A stretch of 33,190 nucleotides of DNA from positions 1-33,190 of the forward strand of contig JANLYO010000121.1 in the NCBI GenBank assembly GCA_031365665.1. The letters run 5' to 3'. Under the pieces are notes generated by a model. That model saw only the letters and a program-made list of their open reading frames with translations. It ran no database searches and had not been told where the DNA came from. This DNA is from JANYCG01 sp031365665. Lineage in GTDB: Bacteria; Pseudomonadota; Gammaproteobacteria; Burkholderiales; Burkholderiaceae_C. Positions 23,497-31,023 of this stretch are shown one piece after another. The position numbers and the translations under genes are program-made. Every line of letters starts with the position of its first letter. The stretch's first letter is position 1.

Positions 23497-24951
23497 TCAG
23501 GCAAATTTGCGGACGTCGACAAAATGCCCGTGCACGGCGGCGGCGGCGGCCATGGCGGGGCTGACCAGGTGGGTGCGGCCCTTCGCGCCCTGGCGGCCTT
23601 CAAAATTGCGGTTGCTGGTGGAGGCGCAACGCTCTTCGGGTTCCAGCTTGTCGGCATTCATGGCCAGGCACATGGAGCAGCCCGGTTCGCGCCATTCAAA
23701 ACCGGCGGCCTTGAAGATCTTGTCCAGGCCTTCGCGCTCGGCCTGTTCTTTCACCAGGCCGGAGCCGGGCACCACCATGGCCAGCTTGACGTTTTTGGCC
23801 ACTTTCTGACCGAGCTTTTTGACGATGGCTGCCGCCTCACGCATGTCTTCAATACGGCTGTTGGTGCAGGAGCCGATGAAGATCTTGTCCACAAAAATGT
23901 CGTCCAGCCGTTTGCCCGGTTGCAGGCCCATGTATTTGAGTGCGCGCTCGATGGCGTCACGCTTGTTGGGGTCTTTTTCCTTGTCCGGGTCGGGCACGAT
24001 GGCGTCGATGCCCAACACCATCTCGGGTGAGGTGCCCCACGTGACTTGCGGAATGATCCTGGCCGCATCAAGCTCAACCACGGTGTCAAACTTGGCGCCG
24101 GGGTCGGACTGCAGCGTTTTCCAGTAGGCTGCGGCCTGGTCCCATTCCGGGCCGCCGACAAACTTGCCGCTTACCGCGTCGGTGCCGGGTGCCAGCAGAC
24201 GACCCTTGAGGTACTCGATGGTTTTCTCGTCCACCGCCACCAGGCCGGCACGGGCGCCGGCTTCAATGGCCATGTTGCAGACCGTCATGCGGCCTTCCAT
24301 CGACAGGGCGCGGATGGCAGAGCCGGCAAACTCAATCGTGTAACCGGTGCCGCCCGCAGTGCCGATTTTGCCGATGATGGCCAGCACGATGTCCTTGCCA
24401 GTGCAGCCTTTGGGCAAACTGCCCTCGACCTTGATGAGCAGGTTTTTGGCCTTCTTGGCCAGCAGCGTCTGCGTGGCCATCACGTGTTCGACTTCACTGG
24501 TGCCAATGCCGTGGGCGAGGGCGCCAAATGCGCCGTGGGTGGAGGTGTGTGAATCACCACAGACCACGGTCATGCCCGGCAGCGTAGCGCCGTTCTCCGG
24601 GCCGATCACGTGCACGATGCCCTGGCGTTTGTGCAGGAAGGGGAAGTAGGCCGCCGAACCACCGCTGGAGGCGATGTTGGCGTCCAGTGTCATCACCTGT
24701 TCCTTGCTGATCGGGTCGGCTATGCCGTCGTAGCCGGCTTCCCAGCCGGTGGTGGGCGTGTTGTGGTCGGCCGTGGCGACGATGGAACTGATGCGCCACA
24801 CCTTGCGCCCGGCCTGGCGCAGGCCTTCATACGCCTGCGGGCTGGTGACTTCGTGCACCAAGTGGCGGTCGATGTACAGCACGGTCGTGCCGTCGTCTTC
24901 GGTGTGGACGACGTGTTCGTCCCAAATCTTGTCGTAAAGCGTTCTTGCCAT
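23497..24951 (-). CDS. leuC: 3-isopropylmalate dehydratase large subunit
   Basis: 484 residues, an aconitase-family [4Fe-4S] enzyme that isomerises 2- to 3-isopropylmalate together with LeuD. Cluster ligands are in FIGSCTNSRIEDM and GCSMCLAMN. VVCGDSHTSTHGAFGALAHGIGTSEVEHV is the conserved substrate region. It heads the leu gene run. The upstream ~370 bp contain two strongly structured GC-rich elements, repeat copy B and a palindrome shared with the leuB upstream region. Confidence 0.97.
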   Translation of the reverse strand: MARTLYDKIWDEHVVHTEDDGTTVLYIDRHLVHEVTSPQAYEGLRQAGRKVWRISSIVATADHNTPTTGWEAGYDGIADPISKEQVMTLDANIASSGGSAAYFPFLHKRQGIVHVIGPENGATLPGMTVVCGDSHTSTHGAFGALAHGIGTSEVEHVMATQTLLAKKAKNLLIKVEGSLPKGCTGKDIVLAIIGKIGTAGGTGYTIEFAGSAIRALSMEGRMTVCNMAIEAGARAGLVAVDEKTIEYLKGRLLAPGTDAVSGKFVGGPEWDQAAAYWKTLQSDPGAKFDTVVELDAARIIPQVTWGTSPEMVLGIDAIVPDPDKEKDPNKRDAIERALKYMGLQPGKRLDDIFVDKIFIGSCTNSRIEDMREAAAIVKKLGQKVAKNVKLAMVVPGSGLVKEQAEREGLDKIFKAAGFEWREPGCSMCLAMNADKLEPEERCASTSNRNFEGRQGAKGRTHLVSPAMAAAAAVHGHFVDVRKFA

Positions 24952-25040
24952 GTGAATCTCGGGTTAGTCTTTGATTTTAGTCGGGCTGTTGGCGCGCGCG
25001 CCTGGGGGCGGCCTGAACCCCCGCAGTGCCCCTGGCTGCG

Positions 25041-25067
25041 CCGTGCTCCCCACCGGCCTGATCCTGG
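25041..25067 (+). repeat. extragenic GC-rich repeat relative
   Basis: CCGTGCTCCCCACCGGCCTG followed by ATCCTGG. It resembles the ends of the 69-bp repeats and matches the rejoined flanks of the IS110 element at 25 of 27 positions. Confidence 0.6.
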
Positions 25068-25146
25068 TAAATGTGCAGGTGATCCAGCGCTGAATGCCAA
25101 TCGCCGTCACCGCCGTGGGCCATGGGGCAGAGTCCGTTTAAATTTT

Positions 25147-25205
25147 ATTTGCTACTGTATTTATAGTGAAATATATAATAAATACGTGACCTAAGGGCAT
25201 ATTTG
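25147..25205 (+). repeat. AT-rich dispersed repeat, copy B
   Basis: It begins ATTTGCTACTGTATTTATAG (core 25151-25167), continues with a TA-rich stretch, then AATACGTGACCTAAGGGC. It aligns gap-free with copies A and C; the hairpin is weakened by a final T in the core. Confidence 0.72.
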
Positions 25206-25246
25206 TCTTTAAACCAAGTGCGGGGCAGTCAAATTTCGTCCAATCA

Positions 25247-25261
25247 ACCCCATTTTGGGTA
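25247..25261. promoter_or_regulatory. palindrome upstream of leuC
   Basis: ACCCCATTTTGGGTA is a near-palindrome matching the leuB-side palindrome (TACCCAATTTGGGTA) at 12 of 14 aligned positions. It lies about 300 bp upstream of leuC and 60 bp from the neighbouring TonB-like gene end. Confidence 0.45.
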
Positions 25262-25319
25262 CGTATACTTGACGAACCGACCCACGGCCCGCATTCCAAA
25301 TCAACGCCACGTTAAGCAA

Positions 25320-27392
25320 TCAATACAGCCGCACGGTCATATCAAAGTGCCAAGTCCGGCGAATCTCGACCACATCGTATTCGCTGGCCAGGCCCGGCGG
25401 GAACGCGGGGTAGTTCGCCTGGCTGTGGATGATGCGGGGTATCGCCTCGTCGATCGCTGCGACGCCGCTGGTGCGAACGAAGGCCACCGACTCCACCGAG
25501 CCGTCGCTGCGAATGGCCATGGTCACAATCGGGTTGCTGTGGGGTTGCCTCACCGCTTCGCGCACCATGTCAAACGTCATGTTCAATTGAATCTTGCGGG
25601 CCAAGGCTTGCGCGTACAGGACGAGTTCCGCGTTTGAGTCGGTGTGTCCAAACAGCCGGCCTCGGCGCAGGCTGCTAGCCGACGGTGGCAGGCGGGCCGC
25701 GTCGGATGCTGCGGTGCGCCGGGCGGTTTTTTCGTCCAACTCGCGCCCGATCTCACGCAGCAAGGCTTCACGTCTCGCCACCGCTTCTTGCCGTGCTGTT
25801 TCCTGGCGCTCAGCCTCCAGCCGCGCGGTTTCAACCCGTGCCGCCTCCTGCCGGGCGGCTTCTCGGTTTGCCGCCACTTCTTGGCGTCCCGCCTCCTGGC
25901 GTCCCGCTTCCTGACGCATGGCTTCGCCTCGCGCAGCCTCTTGCCGCGCTGTTTCCTGGCGCTCGGCCGCCACGCGCAGGGATTCGAGGTGTGCTGCTTC
26001 GAGGCGTGCGGATTCGAGCCGCGCGGCCTCCACACGCGCAGCATCTTGCCGCATGGTTTCGACTCGCGTGGCCTCTTGTTGTGCCAGCTTTTGCGCCAAT
26101 TGTTGCCGCGCCGATTCTTGCCGTGAGGCCTCAATCCGCGCAGCCTCCTGCTGTTGCGCTTCTTGACGTGCCGCAGCCTGGCGGGCCGCCACTTGTTGCG
26201 CGGCTTGCACCCGTGCAGTCTCTTGGTGTGCCGCTTCCAGTCTTGCTGCCTCCTGCCGTGCGACTTCACGACGTTCAGCCTCCTGCCGCATGACCTCAAG
26301 CCGGGTCGCTTCCTGCCGCGCCGCTTCACGCCTGGTCTCCTCCCGTAGCGCCAAATCACGCCGTGCCGCCGCCTCCTGCTGTTGCGCTTCTTGACGGTTC
26401 GTCTCTTGCCGAACAAGTTCGACGCGTGCAGCTTCCTGCCGCACCTCCGCTTGGCGCTCGGCCTCCAGCTTTGAGGTTTCGACGCGCATGGCCTCCTGCC
26501 GTGCCACTTCCAGTTTTGCAGTCGCCTCCTGACGCGCGATTTCAAGTCGCGCAGCTTGCTGCCGCGCCGCCTCCTGTTGCGTGGCCTTTTGGCGCTCGGC
26601 CTCCAACTCCAGGGTTTCAAGCCGCGCTGCGGCTTGCCGTGCGGCTTCCTGGCGCTCTACCTCCAGTCGCGCGGTTTCGACCTGCGTTGCTTCTTGCCTT
26701 GCAGCCGTCAGCCGAGCCGTTTCCTGTCTTTGCGCTTCTTGCTGCGCCGTTTCTTGGCGTGCCAATTCTGCTTGCGCCTGGCCTAGTCGCGCTACTTCCT
26801 GTGCTGCCGCCGCCTCTTGCCGGCCGGCCTGTAGCCGTGCGGATTCGACTCGCGCCGCCTCCACGGCGGCCGCTTCGCGTTTGGCCGCCGCTTGACGTTC
26901 GGCCTTCAGCTTCGCGTCGCGCCGCTGCTGCGCTTGCGCCAGCGCGGCTCGCTGCCGCGACTCCCGATTGATTTGCGCAGCCCCCGCGTCTCCAATATCC
27001 CGAAGCGTTGCCACCGCCGTCTGCGCGGGCGCATCACGCGGCGGTTCCGCAACGGCGGGCGCTGGACCGCCCGCAGGCTCCGCTGCTGCGGCCTGCGCTG
27101 GCGCCAGAACAAGGTGCAGATCAGGCACCGAGCCGCGCCGTTCAGCCCAAGGGAAGCTCAAGCCCGGCAGGCCGAGCCCCTGGCCACCCAAGCTCAGGCT
27201 CAATAACACGATGTGCATCACCACGGAGAGCAGCAGCGCCAGCAGCAGGCGCCTGCGTTCAATATCCATGCCCTGGTGCCGCCGCCAGACATGGGCCGCA
27301 GCCTGGGCCAGTGCAGCCAACTTCGGGTCAAAGTCTGGTTGATGGGGCGGACTGGGCGGGTCGCGCGGACTGGCTGAATCTGTGGGGATCAA
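25320..27392 (-). CDS. TolA/TonB-like envelope protein with giant coiled coil
   Basis: About 690 residues. There is a short cytoplasmic N-terminus (DPKLAALAQAAAHVWRRHQG) and one membrane helix (LLLALLLSVVMHIVLLSLSL, ~residues 48-68). Then comes a Pro/Ala spacer and a roughly 400-residue Ala/Gln/Glu/Arg helix with seven-residue spacing of ARQEAAR/LEAERQE-type units. The last ~110 residues form a TonB-C-like domain (LARKIQLNMTF, VTMAIRSDGSVESVAFVRTSG). The layout matches TolA or long TonB proteins, which span the periplasm. No exbBD or tol genes are adjacent. Start is uncertain: TTG 27392 (GGGGGA upstream) is used; TTG 27500 and ATG 27269 are alternatives. Confidence 0.8.
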   Translation of the reverse strand: MIPTDSASPRDPPSPPHQPDFDPKLAALAQAAAHVWRRHQGMDIERRRLLLALLLSVVMHIVLLSLSLGGQGLGLPGLSFPWAERRGSVPDLHLVLAPAQAAAAEPAGGPAPAVAEPPRDAPAQTAVATLRDIGDAGAAQINRESRQRAALAQAQQRRDAKLKAERQAAAKREAAAVEAARVESARLQAGRQEAAAAQEVARLGQAQAELARQETAQQEAQRQETARLTAARQEATQVETARLEVERQEAARQAAARLETLELEAERQKATQQEAARQQAARLEIARQEATAKLEVARQEAMRVETSKLEAERQAEVRQEAARVELVRQETNRQEAQQQEAAARRDLALREETRREAARQEATRLEVMRQEAERREVARQEAARLEAAHQETARVQAAQQVAARQAAARQEAQQQEAARIEASRQESARQQLAQKLAQQEATRVETMRQDAARVEAARLESARLEAAHLESLRVAAERQETARQEAARGEAMRQEAGRQEAGRQEVAANREAARQEAARVETARLEAERQETARQEAVARREALLREIGRELDEKTARRTAASDAARLPPSASSLRRGRLFGHTDSNAELVLYAQALARKIQLNMTFDMVREAVRQPHSNPIVTMAIRSDGSVESVAFVRTSGVAAIDEAIPRIIHSQANYPAFPPGLASEYDVVEIRRTWHFDMTVRLY

Positions 27393-27500
27393 GCGTCCCC
27401 CGCCATCGTATTGCGGGCGCTGCTGTTGGCGCGGCGCGCGGCCACTCCCGACACTGCACGCCGGTCGGCCAAATTGGCCCTTCTGGCGTAGCCCCGCCAA

Positions 27501-27754
27501 AGTCCCCCAATAAGTGCTGTGAAATGTGTCTGGGATAGCTTCTTGAACTGCATCCTGCCCATTGTCCTATCCAAAACACTCGGGCTCATGTGCGCAGGCT
27601 CGCGAATTTGGAGCCCAATCGACTGCAATTCTGGCCGCCCATGGGGTGATGGCCACGCGCAGCAACTAAAATCAGCGCAGCCATGCCCGCTGGCCAGCCC
27701 TTCATCGAGCGCCTGCCGTTCCACGTTCCAGATTCCCGCCCAACCCAACCGCCC
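27501..27754. other. divergent intergenic region
   Basis: About 250 bp between the TonB-like gene and the J-domain gene; no gene supported. A TAAAAT hexamer near 27667 is a possible -10 box for the plus-strand cluster. Confidence 0.35.
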
Positions 27755-28042
27755 ATGAAAGACCACTACACCGCGCTGGGGCTTGCCAGCTCCGCCCTGC
27801 TGGCCGACATCAAGAAGGCGTTTCGCCAGAAGGCGTCGCAATACCACCCCGACCGCAACTCGGATGCCGACGCGCCGGCGCGTTTTCGCGCCGTGCAAGA
27901 GGCCTACGAGGTGCTGTCAGACGATGCCAAACGCCTGGCCTATGACGACAACCGCCGCCGCAATCTGCTGGACGACCCGGCGCAGACGGCGCGGGAGATT
28001 TGGCAGGCTTACTTTCAACCGCTCATCCAGGCTGCGCGCTGA
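27755..28042 (+). CDS. minimal J-domain (DnaJ-like) protein
   Basis: A 95-residue protein that is almost entirely a J-domain: DHYTALGLASSALLADIKKAFRQKASQYHPDRNSDADA, with HPD at 31-33, then FRAVQEAYEVLSDDAKRLAYD. It lacks the Gly/Phe, zinc-finger and substrate domains of DnaJ, so it should stimulate an Hsp70 ATPase for a dedicated client rather than act as a general chaperone. ATG 27755 is preferred; an in-frame ATG 24 codons earlier adds an unlike segment. It leads a same-strand run of three unrecognised genes, which are candidates for the client complex. Confidence 0.88.
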   Translation: MKDHYTALGLASSALLADIKKAFRQKASQYHPDRNSDADAPARFRAVQEAYEVLSDDAKRLAYDDNRRRNLLDDPAQTAREIWQAYFQPLIQAAR

Positions 28043-28123
28043 CTGCGCCCTAACACCGCCCACCCTACCCGCCGCCACCCGCTTTCTGCCCTTCAGCCTC
28101 CCACCACCAGAGCAACTTATCCC

Positions 28124-28762
28124 TTGAGCACTTCCTCCTTTTTTCACAACTTGCGCAGTGCCTACCAGGCCGAGCTTGACGATCTGCGCACCGACTCCGA
28201 GGGGCGCGATGTGCTGCACAAACGCCTGGCTGCGAAGCGCCGCGAGATGGGTTTTCTGGTCAAGATGATGGAGATCAGCCCTGAGATGGTGGCGGTTGTG
28301 TTGCACCAGGCTTTTCGTTTCTCCATCCCTGCCGCCATGGACCATTTGGTGGCGCAGGATGCGGACGAGTTGCCTGACTGGCACAGCATCAGCGGCACGG
28401 TTGAAGTGGCGCCGTGGGCACGTGAACTCGTGCAGGCCATTTTGAAAGAACCCATGGGCGACTGGTTCATGACCATTGCCGCCGCGCTTGAATACATGCA
28501 CCATAAGCCGTTGACGGCGGCTGAGCGCGCCCAGCTTGAAAACGAAGACGAAGATGGGGACCAAAGCGACGCGCCAAGTGACAAGTACAGTGGCAAAGAC
28601 GGCGACAAAAGCAGCGGCAAACAAGACCGCGACGCCCTGCGCAACCAGCGCCACGACGACAACCACACCGAAGACCACGACGAGGAAGAGGCCAACGCCC
28701 GCGCCCGTGAAGACGCCGGCAATGACTGGCTGGTTGAACAAGGTTTTGACCGCAAAGACTGA
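28124..28762 (+). CDS. unrecognised protein with acidic, low-complexity tail
   Basis: 212 residues, soluble. The first ~135 look globular and mostly helical (LRSAYQAELDDLRTDSEGRDVLHKRLAAKRREMGFLVKMMEISPEMVAVVLHQAF). The rest is a highly charged, disordered-looking Asp/Lys/Glu/Ser tail (NEDEDGDQSDAPSDKYSGKDGD) ending in AREDAGNDWLVEQGFDRKD. It starts with TTG at 28124; no strong ribosome site is seen. It lies 81 bp after the J-domain gene and 27 bp before the next, so it is probably in one operon. I do not recognise a family. Confidence 0.7.
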   Translation: MSTSSFFHNLRSAYQAELDDLRTDSEGRDVLHKRLAAKRREMGFLVKMMEISPEMVAVVLHQAFRFSIPAAMDHLVAQDADELPDWHSISGTVEVAPWARELVQAILKEPMGDWFMTIAAALEYMHHKPLTAAERAQLENEDEDGDQSDAPSDKYSGKDGDKSSGKQDRDALRNQRHDDNHTEDHDEEEANARAREDAGNDWLVEQGFDRKD

Positions 28763-28789
28763 CGCCGCCAAACACAGAAGAAACACCTC

Positions 28790-29536
28790 ATGAACGCCCT
28801 TGCCCTGATTGCCAAAACCCAAAGCCTCATCGCCGCCGGCGACATCGTGGCCGCCGAAGCGGCGCTGGTCGAACTGGCTGACGCTGAGGGCGACAAGGCC
28901 CTGATGGTGGTGCTGGAGCAGTTGCCGCCCAAAGACATCCTGGCCGTGATCCGCGAATACGACAACTCCAAGGAGTCCGTCATCAACCTGCTGGTCTCGC
29001 CTGGGCAATTCGCCCGCGCCGTGGTCATCGAGAAGCAGTACAAAGATTTGAGCCACACGCATCTGCGCGGCATGGTCAACTCCATCATCTTCCGGGAAGA
29101 CGCCGACCCGGTCGAGTTTTTGAATGCCATCGACGGGCTGGAGGGCGGGGCCGAAGCGCTGGCCGACTACTTCACCGAAAAATGGGCCCGCATCGAAGCC
29201 TTCGCCCGTAGCGGCACCTTTGATACCGTGGAGGACGATGGCGAGATCCTGCCGGAAGCTGCCTTGCTGGCCAACGCCTACGTGAAGCCCCGTGTGGACG
29301 AAGACGAAGTCGCTGACCGCGACTGGATGCAGCTGGCCTGGCTGTTGCGCCACGATTGCCCTGATCTGTTTGTGGAGACGCTGCTGGTGCTGCGCGCCAA
29401 GGCCCGCGCCCATGATGCGGGTGAGGGCGAGGAAGCGCCCGCCGAGGAGGATGATGGCAAGTTCGACACCAGTGAAACTGACCGCGGCAAGGCCACACCC
29501 GCGGCGTTGGAGGCAGACGAAGAGTCCGCCATCTAA
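28790..29536 (+). CDS. unrecognised cytoplasmic protein with acidic tail
   Basis: 248 residues, helical, acidic, with no signal or membrane segment. A notable block is MVVLEQLPPKDILAVIREYDNSKESVINLLVSPGQFARAVVIEKQYKDL, which alternates helices like a repeat (HEAT- or TPR-like) scaffold. The last ~40 residues are strongly acidic (GEGEEAPAEEDDGKFD). It lies 26 bp before the next gene. I do not recognise a family; helical adaptor or client is a guess. Confidence 0.72.
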   Translation: MNALALIAKTQSLIAAGDIVAAEAALVELADAEGDKALMVVLEQLPPKDILAVIREYDNSKESVINLLVSPGQFARAVVIEKQYKDLSHTHLRGMVNSIIFREDADPVEFLNAIDGLEGGAEALADYFTEKWARIEAFARSGTFDTVEDDGEILPEAALLANAYVKPRVDEDEVADRDWMQLAWLLRHDCPDLFVETLLVLRAKARAHDAGEGEEAPAEEDDGKFDTSETDRGKATPAALEADEESAI

Positions 29537-29562
29537 GCCCGCTCAGGAATTGCCAGTGCACC

Positions 29563-30810
29563 ATGCCTGAATCACCATCGACTTCCCTTGCCGAAGATCA
29601 GGCGGTTGCGCTGTTCGACGCGCGGCCCTTTTTTGAGAAAACTCTGGCCTACGGCCTGCAACACAGCATCATCGATCAGGCCAAGCTTGGCGCGATGGAG
29701 GCCGAAGCGCCCAAAGGCATGGTGCAGATTGCGCGTTACTTCGGCAGCGAGTTCCTGCGCCCCGAACTGGAGCGCGCCCGCGAGCGCATTGTCAATCTGG
29801 TCAGCCTGAACCTGGAGCACAGCAGCAAGGGCGACCTGCACAAAGCCGCCGAGGCGCTGCGCGACCACAGCTTGCTGTCGCGCTCCAAGGGCGCGTCTGA
29901 CATGCTCAAGGCCTTGATCACCATGCCGCAGAGCAGCCACTTCGGGATGAACGAACAGGGCGGCCACGGCGGATTCAGCGACGACCACATCCCGCAATTG
30001 GCCAAATGGACGCTGCGCAGCCTGGCGGACTACCGGGCCGAGCTCGCCAAACGCAGCTACGTCGCGCAGCTTGTCGATGCGGCCTTATGGTTTTCTGAGC
30101 AACTGGGCATGGACGTCGAAGAACTCGAAGACTCGGGCCGCGATGCCGAAGCCGTGATCCGCACCGGCCTGTTGGCGCTGGCCACGCAGCAGACGCGTTT
30201 TCCCGACTGGGTGGGGTTTCAAAGAACGATGGCTGCCTTCAAGAAAAAAGCCGCCGCTGCAAAGAAGCTCGTCATAAATCTGCCCAACAATCTGCCCGCT
30301 GAATTCAAAACCGTGGTGGAGGGCGTGCGCAAAACCATCCTGTCGGACATGCCCAAAATTCTGGACAGCACCCTGCCTGCCAGAAAACTCTTTGACCAAA
30401 CCCCTGCCTTCATGGGCCGCTACTTCTGGGTCGAAGACGCGCTGAGCCAGGTCGACGATTTCGACCGCGCCGCCTCCGCAGCGTGGAACAAAGCCACCGG
30501 GGGCCACAGTGACGACGGCTCGCTGCTCACGCTCTTCCTGTGCATCGCTTCAGGCAGCGCCCATAAAACCTTGCTTAGCGCCAAATCTGCCGCCACGCTG
30601 GTTCGCAGGATCCGCAAGTCCGGCATGAAGCCGACGCTGGTGCCGCCCTACATTTTGGGCAACGCCCCCGCGCACTATCAAAGCGGCTATTTGCAGATGT
30701 GGCAAGACTTTTGGGCGGATGCGCAAGGCCGTTTGCTCAGCGACCATGACTACGAGTTGCGCGACGCCATGGCGCTGTTGCGGCGGGACTGCAATATTGC
30801 GCCGGGTTGA
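29563..30810 (+). CDS. unrecognised 415-residue cytoplasmic protein
   Basis: 415 residues, mainly helical. It begins LAEDQAVALFDARPFFEKTLAYGLQHSIIDQAKLGAMEAEAPKGMVQIARYFGSEFLRPELERARERIVNLVSLNLEH. It contains a His/Gly-rich turn (SSHFGMNEQGGHGGFSDDHIP) and a Lys/Ala-rich basic patch (FKKKAAAAKKLVINLPNNL). There are no membrane segments and no enzyme motif that I can name. It is the last gene of the J-domain cluster and is followed by repeat copy C. Confidence 0.72.
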   Translation: MPESPSTSLAEDQAVALFDARPFFEKTLAYGLQHSIIDQAKLGAMEAEAPKGMVQIARYFGSEFLRPELERARERIVNLVSLNLEHSSKGDLHKAAEALRDHSLLSRSKGASDMLKALITMPQSSHFGMNEQGGHGGFSDDHIPQLAKWTLRSLADYRAELAKRSYVAQLVDAALWFSEQLGMDVEELEDSGRDAEAVIRTGLLALATQQTRFPDWVGFQRTMAAFKKKAAAAKKLVINLPNNLPAEFKTVVEGVRKTILSDMPKILDSTLPARKLFDQTPAFMGRYFWVEDALSQVDDFDRAASAAWNKATGGHSDDGSLLTLFLCIASGSAHKTLLSAKSAATLVRRIRKSGMKPTLVPPYILGNAPAHYQSGYLQMWQDFWADAQGRLLSDHDYELRDAMALLRRDCNIAPG

Positions 30811-30816
30811 ATTTTT

Positions 30817-30875
30817 GGGTGCTACTATTTATATAGCTAACTATTGAATAAATTCGTGGCCTAGATGCCAAAAAC
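30817..30875 (+). repeat. AT-rich dispersed repeat, copy C
   Basis: It begins GGGTGCTACTATTTATATAG (core GCTACTATTTATATAGC, 30821-30837), then CTAACTATTGAATAAATTCG, then TGGCCTAGATGCC and an A-tract. It starts 7 bp after the stop codon of the 415-residue protein, so it could serve as the 3' end of that transcript. Confidence 0.75.
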
Positions 30876-30910
30876 GTCAAATAATTTTCAAAAACGGGAA
30901 AATCCGAGCT

Positions 30911-30934
30911 ATTGTTAACATAGGAGTTAACAAT
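30911..30934. promoter_or_regulatory. perfect 9-bp inverted repeat, operator-like
   Basis: ATTGTTAAC, spacer ATAGGA, GTTAACAAT. The arms are separated by about one helical turn and a half centre to centre, which fits a dimeric regulator. It is followed by two tandem GAAAGATGT units (30960-30977). No gene starts next to it. Confidence 0.5.
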
Positions 30935-30984
30935 TGTATTGATGCAAATGCCGGCACGCGAAAGATGTGAAAGATGTGAAGATG

Positions 30985-31008
30985 CGAAAACCGGGCAAGC
31001 TTGCCCGC
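30985..31008 (-). terminator. probable mutL terminator
   Basis: The perfect palindrome CGGGCAAGCTTGCCCG (30992-31007) can fold into a 6-bp stem with an AGCT loop. On the minus strand it is followed by GTTTTC, 16 bp past the mutL stop codon. Confidence 0.55.
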
Positions 31009-31023
31009 CAAGGTTCCGCTTGC

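Larger units (their letters stand above)
24952..25319. other. leuC upstream region
   Basis: Non-coding. From leuC outward it holds: a GGCGCGCGCGCC palindrome (24991-25002); a GGGGG/CCCCC stem (25004-25022); an extragenic GC-rich repeat relative ending CGGCCTGATCCTGG (25041-25066); AT-rich repeat copy B; and the palindrome at 25247-25261. I found no leucine-rich leader peptide. A TTGACT hexamer on the minus strand around 25228-25233 is a possible -35 box, with no good -10 partner. Confidence 0.5.

Noticed and set aside
24952..25319. Leucine attenuator peptide before leuC
   Set aside because: No short frame on the minus strand here carries a run of Leu codons.
25700..26900. Repetitive DNA that could be mistaken for a CRISPR or tandem-repeat array
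   Set aside because: The repetition is degenerate, in frame, and encodes the heptad coiled coil of the TonB-like protein; there are no constant repeats with unique spacers.
27917..29413. 498-codon minus-strand open frame opposite the J-domain cluster
   Set aside because: It cuts across three plus-strand genes; the plus-strand proteins have sensible composition and tight spacing, while this frame looks like a mirror product.
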